Assembly: GCF_036324505.1 (NCBI RefSeq)
Contig: NC_086354.1
Coordinates: 4,813,717 to 4,877,716 of the forward strand
DNA length: 64,000 nucleotides
Direction of reading: 5' to 3'
Origin: Eleginops maclovinus
Lineage: Eukaryota; Chordata; Actinopteri; Perciformes; Eleginopidae
A program made the translations under genes and the position numbers. The notes beneath the pieces were generated by a model. It saw only the letters and a list, made by a program, of their open reading frames with translations. It made no database searches and was not told where the DNA came from. This document shows, piece by piece, positions 1-56,790 of the stretch (within the stretch, counting starts at the first letter, position 1; the number at the start of each line of letters is the position of its first letter).

Positions 1-36513
<36,513 letters not shown>

Positions 36514-37209
36514 CCGGACACGCTGGTGAAGGGTGAACATGGGTGATTCATGACAGCTGGTAGCTGCTAAAACTGACACATTTACACATTTAAACCACTG
36601 TTTGTGCTACATTACTTTATTTTGGGTTTCATTTTGTACTGAATTGTATAGTTACACATTGTTATACCTCACTTTTGTCCTATCTAGACATCCAGATACT
36701 GTCCAGTAATATGAATGTGACCATAATAACTATGGCTAGTTTATTATTAATCACAAGGCCTCATTTTTTATATTGTATGTGGTCTGTAGTACAAACACTG
36801 AAAACTATTTTACAGCACACAAAGTAACTAATCCTAACAAGCAAACGTGGACTATAAAGACATCAACAAATGCTTTTGATGAAGTACATTTATTACCTTG
36901 GTGTATGCTATTTTACAACTGTTTATTAAAGGCAGAACTAATAGAGAAGAGGGTAAAACATGTACATAATTAAGAAAATCCCTATGAAACTTCACCAGTT
37001 GATTAAATTAACCTACATTGTATTACCTTTTTAAAATTTGTTTATGTTTTCATTAAATATGCAAATAAGGGATTATCTAATTCTAACTTTTGGTGAATTT
37101 CAGAGACATGTACAGACACAAATAAACACTTACATGTTGATTTTAGATGTCTAGTCTAGAGCAAGACGTGTAAAAACACCACAAAATAGACCAATCATGC
37201 TCAGGTAAT
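36514..37209. other. Convergent intergenic region with both 3' UTRs
   Basis: 696 bp between the stop of the lipid-transfer-type gene (+) and that of atp6v0d2 (-). A plus-strand AATAAA at 37121-37126 and a minus-strand AATAAA at 36740-36745 are candidate polyadenylation signals. If used, the two 3' UTRs overlap by about 380 bp. Confidence 0.5.
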
Positions 37210-44061
<6,852 letters not shown>

Positions 44062-45330
44062 GGTGCCAAATGAGCCTTCAACAAGCCTGAGAGCGGTTTA
44101 GAGAAATATAGTCTGAGAAATAATGTTTCCCTGTTCAAATGAGTCTCTCTTTGTGGTTTTTTTTAGCTGTAACTTCTGCATTATTCCCTGTCTGACTAAT
44201 ATTCATGCACTTATTGTCCCTTCCTCTTTGACACCAATAGATTCCATAACTGCCCAAAATAAGATCGCTGTCTCAGTTTGTAGTACATAGTAATACTACT
44301 TAATAAAAATAGCAATACAACATTATAGAAAAATACTTTATTATGGGTAAAAGTCCTGCATTAAAAGATGACCTTAGGTAAAAGAATACAAATAGTAGCA
44401 TCAGTATATACTTAAAGTAAACTTTATTCTTAAGCAATTGGGAAATTATTTGACACAGCAGCATAACTCATTAGTTAAAAGAGTTTTTTGCATTTCTTCC
44501 CTATCTTCTTCCATTTTGTTTTATTTATTATTTCTTTTTATTGTGTGTTAATGGTTTTGTAAATAAATGCTATATAAATAAAGTAACTTTAACCTTAACA
44601 TTAATCAAATGAAAATACAATTAATAAAATGATGAATATATACACGACAACATTACAACAATATATATAGTATGTATGTAATTCATAATTGAATTATAAT
44701 TTTTAGAGCATTAATGATTACATCACTTTAATGTTGCAACTGATAAAGGCAGAGCTCATTTGGATTGCTTGTACATGGCTTAGATGTGTTACTTATAACA
44801 ATATATCATCATGTAATAGATTAAGATTTGTATTAATAATATAGATTTACAAAGTAACTAGTAACTAAATGTATCAAGATGTAGTGAAGTAGTTATTTTA
44901 AGTTGCATAAAATGGTAATACTAAAGTAAGTACAAATACTGTGAAATTGTACTTGAGTGCAATACTTGAGGAAGTGTACTCATGTCTACACTTGTGTATG
45001 GACTCCATACCCAGGAGCAAATAAATCTCATTTAAAAAAAAGATGTAACTATATAAATCAAAGACCATGTTGCTCTTTGGCTCGACATCATGCAGGGAGG
45101 AAGCAAACTCACATCTTTTATATGTAACACACCGTACATCAAAAGGACCTGAGCTGCTCTTGTATTGTGAAAGGCTTTTTTGCATGTGTGAGCATGTACA
45201 GTATGAGGAAAGACCTGTGGATTTAAGATATCATTTTTGCAATTTATCATATTCACTGCAGTCAAATTTATGCTGCACATAATCACTGACCATTTGTCAT
45301 TTCCTCTTCTTTCTGCCTATTTTTATTCAA
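44062..45330. other. atp6v0d2 upstream intergenic DNA
   Basis: AT-rich. The 44905-45000 stretch carries AAGTACAAATACT and ACTTGAGTGCAATACTTGAGG, a decayed family C MITE. No promoter element can be identified with confidence. Confidence 0.4.
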
Positions 45331-45342
45331 GCAATATGTGTA

Positions 45343-45585
45343 ACCGAGTTAGGAGAAGAAGGAACCCTTAACCGTCCCACAGAGGAGACATTTACATTCT
45401 GCATTTGACCCATTCTAGTTAGGAACAGTGGGCTGCCATATGTACGGCGCCCGGAGAGCAGTAGAGGGAATGGTGCCTTGCTCAGGGACACCTCAGTAGC
45501 ACTAGGTCTTTCAGGGACTTGAACTGGTGACCTCCCGGTTCCCAAAGCCAAGTCCCTACGGACTTCGGCACTACCGTCACTCTTC
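45343..45585 (-). mobile_element. tRNA-derived SINE
   Basis: The minus strand has a B box-like GTTCAAGTCCC in its head and the shared GTCCCTGAGCAAGGCACCATTCC-type core seen at 39795-40097. Confidence 0.7.
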
Positions 45586-45642
45586 TAGGAATGTGTTTGC
45601 TCCATTGTTAAAATTTCGATATCACTGTTTTCCTTAAGATTT

Positions 45643-46085
45643 AAAGGGGCCCTATCATGCTGATTTCCAGGGTCATATTTGTATTTGGTGTCTCTTCTGG
45701 TACATGTCTCCATGCTTTAATGTTCAAAAAGCTCTTTATTTTTCTCATACTGCCTGTGCTGCAGCACCTCTTTTCATCCTTAAACCAGAGCCCAGTGTGC
45801 TCTGATTGGTTAGCTGGCCAGCCATGTTTTGATTGGTCAACAACCTAGAGCTGTCCCGACCCTTATCATGTACAATGTGTTGGAACCCTAGCCAAGAGAA
45901 GCGCGAGTCTTCTGAGTGATGTCTTTTTGTTAACGAAGTCAACAAAGGACTACAATAGAGGCATTCGGGGGAAGTGTGTGGGAGAGAAATTCCCTCTGGA
46001 GGGAACTTTGGGATTTTAGTCTTTGCAGACCATTTACATGCACTAAAACCGTTACACTACAGGAAAGGGAAGACACCAGAAAGCA
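45643..46085 (+). mobile_element. MITE-like repeat, family A
   Basis: Starts AAAGGGGCCCTATCATGC and carries the full series of family A blocks to about 46085. Non-coding. Confidence 0.7.
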
Positions 46086-46674
46086 GAATAAGTCCTCTGT
46101 AATGTATTGCCGTTTGAAGACTGAATTTAGGATGATCCCTATGAAAGAGATTGTACATCGAGAAATAACAGCTACTGTAACAATAAACTAGGAGTGTGAA
46201 TATTTGGAATCAGACATCTGCTTCTTTTTACTTCCCACCAAAAGAGGAGCGGAAATTGTCATGGATAAACTGAAACAGTAAGTGGAGCAAAGATTGCCCA
46301 TAAATCTCACTTGCATTCTAAATGAATTCATGTATGCATTTTAGGATATTTCCACTGGGAAAAAAACAATAAGGAAAGTAACAAAAACACATGGATGATA
46401 TTGGCTTGTGATATATTTATTCAATAGCAAATAATCTATTATATCTGTACTCCAAGGCTTATTTACATAGGGACACAAAAATCTGCTTTTTAGCTTTATA
46501 TGACTGTATTTTTTTCCATGTCTTGTCTATAGGGCAGTGAGTTTGAAAAAAAAAGAAAGAAATGTACGCTCTAATGTGAGCCTGGTCTTATTGGTTCCCA
46601 CATGGTAGATATGGCAGGAGAGCAGAATTGTTAAAGCAGCAATAATGTGGGAAATACCCGAGGCACAATACATA
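46086..46674. other. Intergenic DNA between MITE and Tc1 copy 2
   Basis: AT-rich, no gene or repeat recognised. Confidence 0.5.
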
Positions 46675-48278
46675 CAGTGGGGCAAAAAAGTATTTAGTCA
46701 GCCACCAATTGTGCAAGTTCTCCCATTTAAAAAGATGAGAGAGGCCTGTAATTGTTATCATAGGTACACTTCAACTATGAGAGACAGAATGAGAAAAAAA
46801 AATCCAGGAAATCACATTGTAGGATTTTTAATGAATTAATTTTCAAATTATTGTGGAAAATAAGTATTTGGTCAATAACAAAAGTTCATCTCAATACTTT
46901 GATATATACCCTTTGTTGGCAATGACAGAGGTCAAACGTTTTCTGTAAGTCTTCACAAGGTTTCCACACACTGTTGCTGGTATTTTGGCCCATTCCTCCA
47001 TGCAGATCTCCTCTAAAGCAGTGATGTTTTGGGGCTGTCGCTGGGCAACACGGACTTTCAACTCCCTCCAAAGATTTTCTATGGGGTTGAGATCTGGAGA
47101 CTGGCTAGGCCACTCCAGGACCTTGAAATGCTTCTTACGAAGCCACTCCTTCGTTGCCCTGGCGGTGTGTTTGGGATCATTGTCATGCTGAAAGACCCAG
47201 CCACGCTTCATCTTCAGTGCCCTTGCTGATGGAAGGAGGTTTTCACTCAAAATCTCACGATACATGGCCCCATTCATTCTTTCCTTTACACGGATCAGTC
47301 GTCCTGGTCCCTTTGCAGAAAAACAGCCCCAAAGCATGATGTTTCCACCCCCATGCTTCACAGTAGGTATGGTGTTCTTTGGATGCAACTCTGCATTCTT
47401 TCTCCTCCAAACACGACGAGTTGAGTTTTTACCAAAAAGTTCTATTTTGGTTTCATCTGACCATATGACATTCTCCCAATCCTCTTCTGGATCATCCAAA
47501 TGCCCTCTAGCAAACTTCAGACGGGCCTGGACATGTACTGGCTTAAGCAGGGGGACACGTCTGGAACTGCAGGATTTAAGTCCCTGGCGGCGTAGTGTGT
47601 TACTGATGGTAGCCTCTGTTACTTTGGTCCCAGCTCTCTGCAGGTCATTCACTAGGTCCCCCCGTGTGGTTCTGGGATTTTTGCTCACCGTTCTTGTGAT
47701 CATTTTGACCCCACGGGGTGAGATCTTGCGTGGAGCCCCAGATGGAGGGAGATTAGCAGTGGTCTTGTATGTCTTCCATTTTCTAATAATTGCTCCCACA
47801 GTTGATTTCTTTACACCAAGCTGCTTACCTATTGCAGATTCAGTTTTCCCAGCCTGGTGCAGGTCTACAATTTTGTCTCTGGTCTCCTTTGACAGCTCTT
47901 TGGTCTTGGCCATAGTGGAGTTTGGAGTATGACTGTTTGAGGTTGTGGACAGGTGTCTTTTATACTGATAACGAGTTCAAAAAGGTGCCATTAATACAGG
48001 TAACGAGTGGAGGACAGAGGAGCCTCTTAAAGAAGAAGTTACAGGTCTGTGAGAGCCAGAAATCTTGCTTGTTTGTAGGTGACCAAATACTTTTTTTACC
48101 GAAGAATTTACCAATTAATTCATTAAAAATCCTACAATGTGATTTCCTGGATTTTTTTTCTCATTCTGTCTCTCATAGTTGAGGTATACCTATGATAAAA
48201 ATTACAGGCCTCTCTCATCTTTTTAAATGGGAGAACTTGCACAATTGGTGGCTGACTAAATACTTTTTTGCCCCACTG
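46675..48278 (-). mobile_element. Tc1 transposon copy 2 (intact)
   Basis: About 1.60 kb with perfect outer ends CAGTGGGGCAAAAAAGTATT and its complement, and TA on both sides (46673-46674, 48279-48280). Terminal inverted repeats of roughly 200 bp. Lies between atp6v0d2 and agrp2, about 330 bp from the agrp2 stop codon. Confidence 0.96.
46891..47913 (-). CDS. Tc1/mariner-family transposase (copy 2, intact)
   Basis: 340 aa, full length for the family. Cuts and pastes its own element at TA sites in the nucleus. The N-terminus is a paired-type helix-turn-helix (residues about 8-50, [17 protein letters not shown]), a GAPRK hook at 59-63 and a second helical domain. The catalytic triad is D153 (SDETK), D244 (HDNDPKH) and E279 (NPIENLW) with 34 residues between the last two, i.e. 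DD34E. It differs from copy 3 at only four residues that I can see (R131/L, R166/C, T181/I, S338/T). No stop or frameshift; whether it is active is not shown. Confidence 0.95.
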   Translation of the reverse strand: MAKTKELSKETRDKIVDLHQAGKTESAIGKQLGVKKSTVGAIIRKWKTYKTTANLPPSGAPRKISPRGVKMITRTVSKNPRTTRGDLVNDLQRAGTKVTEATISNTLRRQGLKSCSSRRVPLLKPVHVQARLKFARGHLDDPEEDWENVIWSDETKIELFGKNSTRRVWRRKNAELHPKNTIPTVKHGGGNIMLWGCFSAKGPGRLIRVKERMNGAMYREILSENLLPSARALKMKRGWVFQHDNDPKHTARATKEWLRKKHFKVLEWPSQSPDLNPIENLWRELKVRVAQRQPQNITALEEICMEEWAKIPATVCGNLVKTYRKRLTSVIANKGYISKY

Positions 48279-48608
48279 TACATAGTGTTTGTCTGCATAC
48301 ATGAAATAGCTTATGTCGTTGGTTACACACACATTAGGTATTTGGATATTCTGTAAACATTTATGTTAGTAATTTTGTATTAATTCCTCAGAACACTGAA
48401 GACAGAGACACACACTCCCATATTCACTTCCATCACTCAAGTGTTCTGTACAATGGAAGAAAACAAGCATTTTTTCACGATTTTCCCAATAATATTCTCC
48501 GAACTTCTCTCAAGAGCCAGAAGGCAGTGTTTGTTCATTCCTCTATTTATATAGTATGTACATCATTGTGTATGTCCAGGTGCTGGTCTTGTACGTATGT
48601 TTTTTTAT
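48279..48608. other. agrp2 3' flank
   Basis: 330 bp between Tc1 copy 2 and the agrp2 stop, probably holding its 3' UTR on the minus strand. I see no clear polyadenylation signal. Confidence 0.4.
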
Positions 48609-48776
48609 CTACGTCTTCATTGAGCACGCCGGGTTCGTCCTCCAGCAGTGGCAAATGGTGTTGAAGAGTCGGCAGCGGCAGGAGGCGCAGGGGTCACAGC
48701 ATCGGATGTAGGCCGAGCAATTTTCCATCAACCGGCCGCAACGATGTGCTGGAGTCACGAGGTTTGCCTTGTGCTT
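48609..48776 (-). CDS. agrp2: agrp2 coding exon 3 (cysteine-rich domain)
   Basis: Acceptor CCTGTTTCAG, phase 0, 55 codons plus TAG. Encodes all ten cysteines, including CCDPCASCRCRLFNTICHC, and a short tail after the last cysteine (SMKT). Confidence 0.95.
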   Translation of the reverse strand, partial: KHKANLVTPAHRCGRLMENCSAYIRCCDPCASCRCRLFNTICHCWRTNPACSMKT

Positions 48777-51700
48777 CTGAAACAGGGAAAAATAGGTTCA
48801 ACATGTGAACAAAAACAAAACTCACATAGCCTACAGACCTTAAGATTCCACCTAACCTTTTTCATTTTAAGTATTCACAACCGGCCTCATTGAAAAGTAA
48901 CTCTCAGGCTGTTTAAGAGGAAAAAAGAAAGCTTACAGGTGTGCGACTTTCTGGGGGCGGAGAAAACTTTCGCCTTGCAAACAGTCGTCTGGTCCTAGCC
49001 TGGACCCAAACTAGAAATGGAAAAAACAGAACATTCAATACTCATGGTAAAAAACACTCTGTAAACATTCCTTAATTTAATGATCTCTGTACTTTTTGTT
49101 CAAAGTCGGATTTCATTCCAGAGAAAATCACAAAACACAGTCTCTGGAGAACTGCATACAGTATGGTTACACGAAACAAAAAGCCTTGTGTTCATTCTCC
49201 TGCCTATGATCTGGTAGGTTTACACTTTGCCTTAGAGGAGAAGTACTATTCTTCTATAAGGAAATCCAGATGGGATTTCCGGTTGTCCTGGTGTTACCTT
49301 CCAGTCGGACCTGGCAGGAATACCTTTTTTCAGGTAGGTGTCCAGGAGTCATGCTGATCAGCGTCTACATCTCTTTGACGGATTACTTTCATAGTGAAGA
49401 TGCACCGAGAGCCTCTGTTTGATGTCAGAACTCTGTGCTGTCCAATTGGAATCTGCATCTTGATATGGTGAATAGGGAAGTGTGTTCCTGAGCTGTATTG
49501 TCAGGTACAGAGTCCTTTTTTTGTTCAGGCAGTAGCGTCTACCAAGGCACCAGCCATTCAAGAAAGTGTTCAACTGGACCCCAAATGCAAAGAAAAAAGC
49601 TAGCAAAAGCTGGAGATTTTGACTGACTGTTTAGGACCTAAATGCAGCCGCATCACCAACGCAACAAGCTTATGTTGAGAGTCGGATCAACTGTTGTGTT
49701 GATCCGATTCTCAACATAGGCTTGTTGCGTGCAGGAAACCAGGAAAACGCGGAGTGGAGTTTGATTGATATTGGTATTCCCCCTATGATAGAGTGGAACG
49801 GATTTGATTGTGAAGCAATGGAAAGAATGCTCGACTAAAATGCAGTCATGCACTAATATTTTTGATGGCAAATGTGGGGGGGTCCAAACAACCTTTTTTT
49901 TAAGGTGAGGGTAACGTGTGTCCCCCCAAAAATTATATTGTGGCGAAGCCCGTGACTACAGGAGAATTTCTCATGTGTTTCTAACTTCATCAGCAGCTCC
50001 AAACATTGGAAATTGATCATGGCAAGCAGTAGGTTTTTTTTTTGGCAGTTAACAGTTTCAAAAAGCACAAAGAACCGTACAGAATGTTGAATATAATAAG
50101 TAGGGTAGGATTTCCATACCACAGTAAATTCATTCACCATGGCAGGTCAGCTGCACACATGGGCATCATTTCTTGGAATATTTGCTTTGAAGTCATACTG
50201 TAGGAGCTAATAGAAACAGTTTGATAGATGTCAGCGATGCAATGGAAATCCAAATGATATGGTTCAACACCTCCTCTCTGCTGGACGTTCTTTGAAACAT
50301 TACCAAAAGACCTTCATCAACGTCCAACTGCAGACACTGTCATCTTCGATTCATTGTACTACAGTGTACGGTTTATAATCTATGCAACAAATTAGAAACC
50401 TTCCTTATGACCCGACCCCCATGACTAATCCCTACACCTTCCCCCTCCAATTCATCTCATCACTTTTGGCTAGTGTTTGGCCAGATGTTTAAAATCTAAC
50501 CGTTATTTTGCAGGGAATACCTTCAGCCCAGTGCTGATGCCTGATCTCCTGCTGATGCTGAGGCCCACGCCAACGCTTATATCAGCCCCTTTGAGACATC
50601 TATACTTCGCTTCTTGAATACACCATTTTCTGGGGAATTAACATCTGCCATCTCAACAAATCATTATAAAACAAACATTGTGCATCACATTTGTATTCTC
50701 CCATTATGACCATGTTTACAGTTTAAAGGCTTCCTTTTAACATTAAAGAGGACATATCTTGTGTATTTCCAGGTTCATAATTGTATTTTTGTTTTCTACT
50801 AGGACATGTTTAAATGCTTGAAAAAACAGTTGCTCATCCAGGAACAGAATAATCCAAAACAGACAGAAGACAATCAAATTTAAGTTATAAATGTTTCTGA
50901 GATTTGTCAACACCATAAGTTGATGTCTTCTTAGATGTGGTGTATTGTAATTTACTGTACTTCGTTACAATTTTGAAGGACTTCATTAGCGTATTTTCAT
51001 TTTCTGCTGCATCATACTCTTACTCCAACCAATCTCAGTATTGTACTTTTTACTGAACTAAATGTATTTAACACTATTTTAAAGAGATATAATATGAATA
51101 CACAATAATGGTATGGCGAATTATTATAGATTTGCTACCCAGCATTTAAATACAGCTACATCCTTCCCAGCTGCCACATAAAGTATAGACTGTATACATA
51201 AAGATTATACGTAATATAACTTTTGGTGTTTTAGGTATGTTTTTCATGCCAATACTAATGTAGTTTTTTATTATAGCTCATCTTTCACCAGTACTTGTTA
51301 GTATAATTGTAATTGCTATAGTCAAAAGTGGTGGATTGGGCATTTACATGTGACAGACTCTAAATAAGAACAACATTCCATTTGTTCACTTGCTTTAATG
51401 GACGATTGCAGTGACATGATAATAATCAAACATGTCATGAGCAGCTGAAAGTGCTGGTATGTTTACATCTTAACAGAGTTCTTCCCCTTCCTGTTTCACT
51501 ACGTGCAACAGCATAAATGACCGTAGTGCAATATTCCCTAGACTCCACACATCCTGCTCAAAACTGTGTTGCAACTCTCCAGAAAAACTCAAAAGTGAAT
51601 AAACTCAAAATGAAACCATATTCCTCCCAAATTAAAGCTGTCATAAACTCCAGATCAGAACCCTAAAATGCTCTGACAGAAATCCACTGATTTACTTCCT

Positions 51701-52288
51701 AAATTATTTTTGCTTCAAAACCGATAGAATCAAACCAGATGTACAATAGCATAGGTTAATTCCAAAATGTGCAGGAGTTAAAGATACTTCAAATGGAGGA
51801 AATGTTCCAAATATTTGCATAAATCAAATGGAATTTGATAAAGTAACTCCTGATGAGATCGAACAACTTCAGATAAATAAAAGCTTGAAACTAATTCTCT
51901 AACTTCAGAAACGTTTTTTAAAGAACTGTTGATAACTTCAGTTTTAATATAATAAACAGTTGGCAATGGCTTACATACATGGCTTCTCAACGACTAAATT
52001 GGAGATTTTATGTCAATCTAAGGTAGGCAAATGTAATATATTTTATCCATATACCTTTAAATAAATAAACTGCACTTGTTTTTTCCTCATGGTGTCGCAT
52101 TTAAGCACATTTTAAGCAGACCAACTAAGCATTTATGAATCATTAACATCGTAAAGGTAAGAATAATCCTCACCTGTGTCATTCTCCTTCTTCCTCACAT
52201 CTTTCTCTGTGTCCTCTGCCCAGGAAAGAGGGAAGGCGAGCAGGAAGAGGCACAACAAGTGGGGGCCGGTTATCCCCATCATCATCAT
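48609..52288 (-). CDS. agrp2: Agouti-family melanocortin antagonist (agouti-related protein 2 / asip2)
   Basis: Three coding exons on the minus strand: 52288-52174, 49010-48937 and 48776-48609, joining to 118 aa. Residues 1-24 are a signal peptide with hydrophobic core LLCLFLLAFPL and likely cleavage after SWA. Residues 39-63 are a basic region (RTRRLFARRK) with possible processing sites. Residues 76-114 hold ten cysteines spaced C-x6-C-x5-CC-x2-C-x2-C-x-C-x6-C-x-C-x6-C, the agouti/AgRP inhibitor-knot pattern with the CCDPCASC core. The receptor-contact triplet is RLF (99-101), where mammalian AGRP and ASIP have RFF. Family role: secreted antagonist or inverse agonist of melanocortin receptors; teleost agrp2 is known from the pineal and background adaptation. 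The neighbouring V-ATPase d gene supports agrp2/asip2 rather than agrp1, as AGRP and ATP6V0D1 adjoin in mammals. Confidence 0.9.
48937..49010 (-). CDS. agrp2: agrp2 coding exon 2 (basic region)
   Basis: Acceptor TTTCTAG, donor CACCT|gtaagc. Completes the Val codon and encodes WVQARTRRLFARRKFSPPP, ending in phase 0. Confidence 0.85.
49660..49729 (+). other. 31-bp-stem hairpin in the agrp2 intron
   Basis: Arms 49660-49690 and 49699-49729 are inverted copies with 29 of 31 positions paired. The two exceptions are G-U pairs if the plus strand is transcribed. The loop is 8 nt. It lies antisense in the 3.2-kb intron between agrp2 coding exons 1 and 2, whose remaining sequence shows no gene. Confidence 0.8.
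50745..50830 (+). mobile_element. MITE-like repeat, family A, end fragment
   Basis: AGAGGACATAT, TTCCAGGTTCATAATTGTATTT and GGACATGTTTAAATGCTT resemble the left 90 bp of family A. In the agrp2 intron. Confidence 0.4.
52174..52288 (-). CDS. agrp2: agrp2 coding exon 1 (signal peptide)
   Basis: Begins with four ATG codons in a row; the first is at 52288. Encodes the signal peptide and KDVRKKENDT and ends one base into Val with donor ACAG|gtgagg. A CATCCACAG 12 bp before the ATG may be an acceptor for an untranslated first exon. Confidence 0.85.
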
Positions 52289-52369
52289 TATAAAGAATTC
52301 TGTGGATGATGATGTAAAAAATCCCTCTCATACAAATGTAAAAATCCCAAACTGGCAGGTGCTGTGTTA

Positions 52370-53208
52370 GCGGGAAATAATCTCTGAGTTCTTCTCCTTC
52401 AGTACCTCCCTTTCCTCTGGTTTCTCTCTCCGGCTGTGAGTTACGAACCAAAAACTCCGAAAACACGGCGCCTCCACGTGATGGGGTTGACGCACAGCAG
52501 GAGGAGGACTGTTGCCCGGGTAATAACTCTCTGTCATCACACATAATGAAGAGTGACAGAAAGACGAGGGTTAGTGGTGGAGTTGCCCCCGGGAAAAAAC
52601 CTACCCCCGTGCCTTGGTCTGAGCCTTTCACTGATTAAGACAACGAGGAGATCACTGACGGACATCTATGCAGGATTGTGACTCAATACCATAAGGTTAA
52701 GCAATATGTGTCTGGTATGTTAAACATAGGTGATTATTACTTTTCAAATGTATAATTTGATTACATTTATAAAATTAAATTTTAAAAAAGTAAATAAAAA
52801 AGCTTCCACCAATAATTGTTAACCAACAAGTGTACATTCATTTGGAAAGGTTTATTTGCACAATGCGAAAGCACAACATTCAATGTAAATGTAGAATTAT
52901 AAACTTTACATTACTTGAATCATTATAAACTGACCAAAAATAATGCATGCAGCTCTATTTTAAAGCTTTTATGCTGATTTACATGCAAAACACTTGTTTC
53001 AATCATTGAAAAATGCATAAGCCAGTAGCTACATGTGTAACACTACCACAAACATGCACGTTAATTTAGAAGTTTAAATATGAATTTTGATGCAAAAATA
53101 TTCACGCTGTGCCATATTACCTCTTCATGCATGTGTCGCTCAGAAATTACCACCAGACTCACACATACACAGATAGTTCAAAACACACATTATCTTTCTT
53201 TTCTTCAC
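52370..53208 (-). promoter_or_regulatory. agrp2 upstream region with a CACGTG E-box
   Basis: The first 270 bp is less AT-rich than its surroundings and has a perfect E-box CACGTG at 52475-52480, about 190 bp before the agrp2 ATG. This is the probable promoter or untranslated-exon region, bounded on the far side by the hAT element. The transcription start is not visible. Confidence 0.35.
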
Positions 53209-53988
53209 CAGTGATGTGGGTAACGCGTTACTCTATCTGACGACTTTTTTCAGTAACGAGTAATATAACGCGTTACTATTTCCAAACCAGTAATCCGATT
53301 AAAGTTACTTATCCAAGTCACTGTGCGTTACTATTTTTGTCATTTTCCTTGGTAAAAAGATATATGTTTGCTTTCTTCTTGCGTCTCGGGGAGTGACGTC
53401 TATGCGACAATTAAGTCACGTTTTCAGCACGAGGACAACTCAGGTGTTTACCACGCAGCGACACAAACGTAAACAACAATGGAGGGAGGAGACAGATGCC
53501 CGTTTTCTAGCTGGAAAAACAGTCACTATTTTGAGTTTGTGTCAGCTCAAGATGACAGTATTAAGGTTCGTTGCACTCTCTGTGCTGGAGACAAAGTGCT
53601 ATCTAGCTTCAAACACAGTACGTCAAATTTGAATAAACATTTGGAGTCGCAGCACGGCACAGTCAAACTTACAGAGCAAGTCTCACCTGGTGGAGCGAAG
53701 CAGAGAGCTGCGACTAAAGCACGAGGTCCCCCACCACCCGAACAACAAAAGCTGGACTTCAGTGCAAAACCAGAAAGAGTTGAAGAAGTTGGTCGGGCAG
53801 TATGTTGGACTCATTTATGTTGACGCGGCGGGGGATGTTGTCGGCAGCTGTTGAAAGTAACTAATAAAGTAACTTGTAATCTAATTTAGTTACTTTTTAA
53901 ATCAAGTAATCAGTAAAGTAATCAAGTAACTTTTTAAATGAGTAATCAGTAATCAGATTACTTTTTCAAGGTAACTGTGGCAACACTG
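53209..53988 (+). mobile_element. hAT transposon derivative, 780 bp, non-autonomous
   Basis: Exact 8-bp target duplication TTCTTCAC at 53201-53208 and 53989-53996. Ends CAGTGATG and its inverted partner CAACACTG, with TAACGCGTTAC-rich left and AAGTAATCAG-rich right subterminal regions. Carries a BED-finger reading frame but no transposase core. Confidence 0.9.
53479..53823 (+). pseudogene. BED zinc-finger remnant of hAT transposase
   Basis: 114 aa with a BED-type finger: C32 and C35 (RCTLC), H54 and H59 (HLESQH), preceded by SWKNSHYFEF. The catalytic region of hAT transposase is absent, so only the DNA-binding part is left. It could bind the element's ends but could not move it. Confidence 0.75.
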
Positions 53989-53996
53989 TTCTTCAC

Positions 53997-55841
<1,845 letters not shown>

Positions 55842-56232
55842 CTACAACTATACACACCTGTTTGCTTAACCAGCACAGGTGTTAATAATATAAATACAAA
55901 CAATAACAATAAATAAGTTCTGGTCTTGTGCATGCTGGTTTACGGTCATATTGTAAAGGCATTAAATACAGACTCATTGTTAAGGAAACACCTGTGCTTA
56001 TTAAACATGCCCTCTGTTTAAAAAGGTGTGATGTCAAGTTATAAAACCCAGATGGAACAACAGATGATTTATTTAACACTAAACTCAATTTTTTTACAGA
56101 ATTAACATACATAAAGTACATTTAGATCTCTTCAAACATTGAACTTGAATACACACAATGTGAGAGACAGTTCCATGTATTTGTTTATTGTAGTTAAACA
56201 TACGATCATATAAAAATGCATGATCCATAAGC

Positions 56233-56790
56233 AGTGGTGGATGTAGTACTGATATATTTTACTTGAGTAACATTTTATTACCATAGTGTAAATACATAAT
56301 ATAATCTGAAGTAAGTATTACTAAAGCTAAAACAGGATTTGCATAAAAAAATGTAAGGTAGTTATTCTGGCCCATTTTAGAAAACATATGTTATATTTGC
56401 TTTACTTTTGCTATATCTGCTCGGATCAATAAAGTTGATCTTAACCTATATTACTTTATAAAAAGTTTGTTGTATTATAAACCGGAATCTCCAAAGTAAT
56501 TTCATAATAATAATAACCTGGATTTATATAGCGCCTTTCAAGAAACTACCATCTTGATTTGTATTTTTACATTATCATAGCACCAGATGCAGTAGAGGGG
56601 ACTTATTGCAGAAGTCTGTCTGTATTTAGTTAAGTAAGCTTAAGGACTTCAGTTATAAAATAATGATTGTGTATAAAACATTCAGCAGGGCAGCAGGAAC
56701 TGTAAATACTCCAGTAAAGTAGTACTACCAGAATGTGTTTTAATTAGGTACAGTACTTGAGTAAATGTGCCTAGTTACTGTCCGTGGGAA
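56233..56790. mobile_element. MITE family C, degraded
   Basis: Starts GCAGTGGTGGATGTAGTACT with TTTACTTGAGTAACATTTT and ends with GGTACAGTACTTGAGTAAATG before 56790. Confidence 0.5.

Noticed and set aside
52179..52631. 150-codon minus frame over the agrp2 first coding exon
   Set aside because: Different frame from the signal peptide; it has no link to the cysteine-rich exon.
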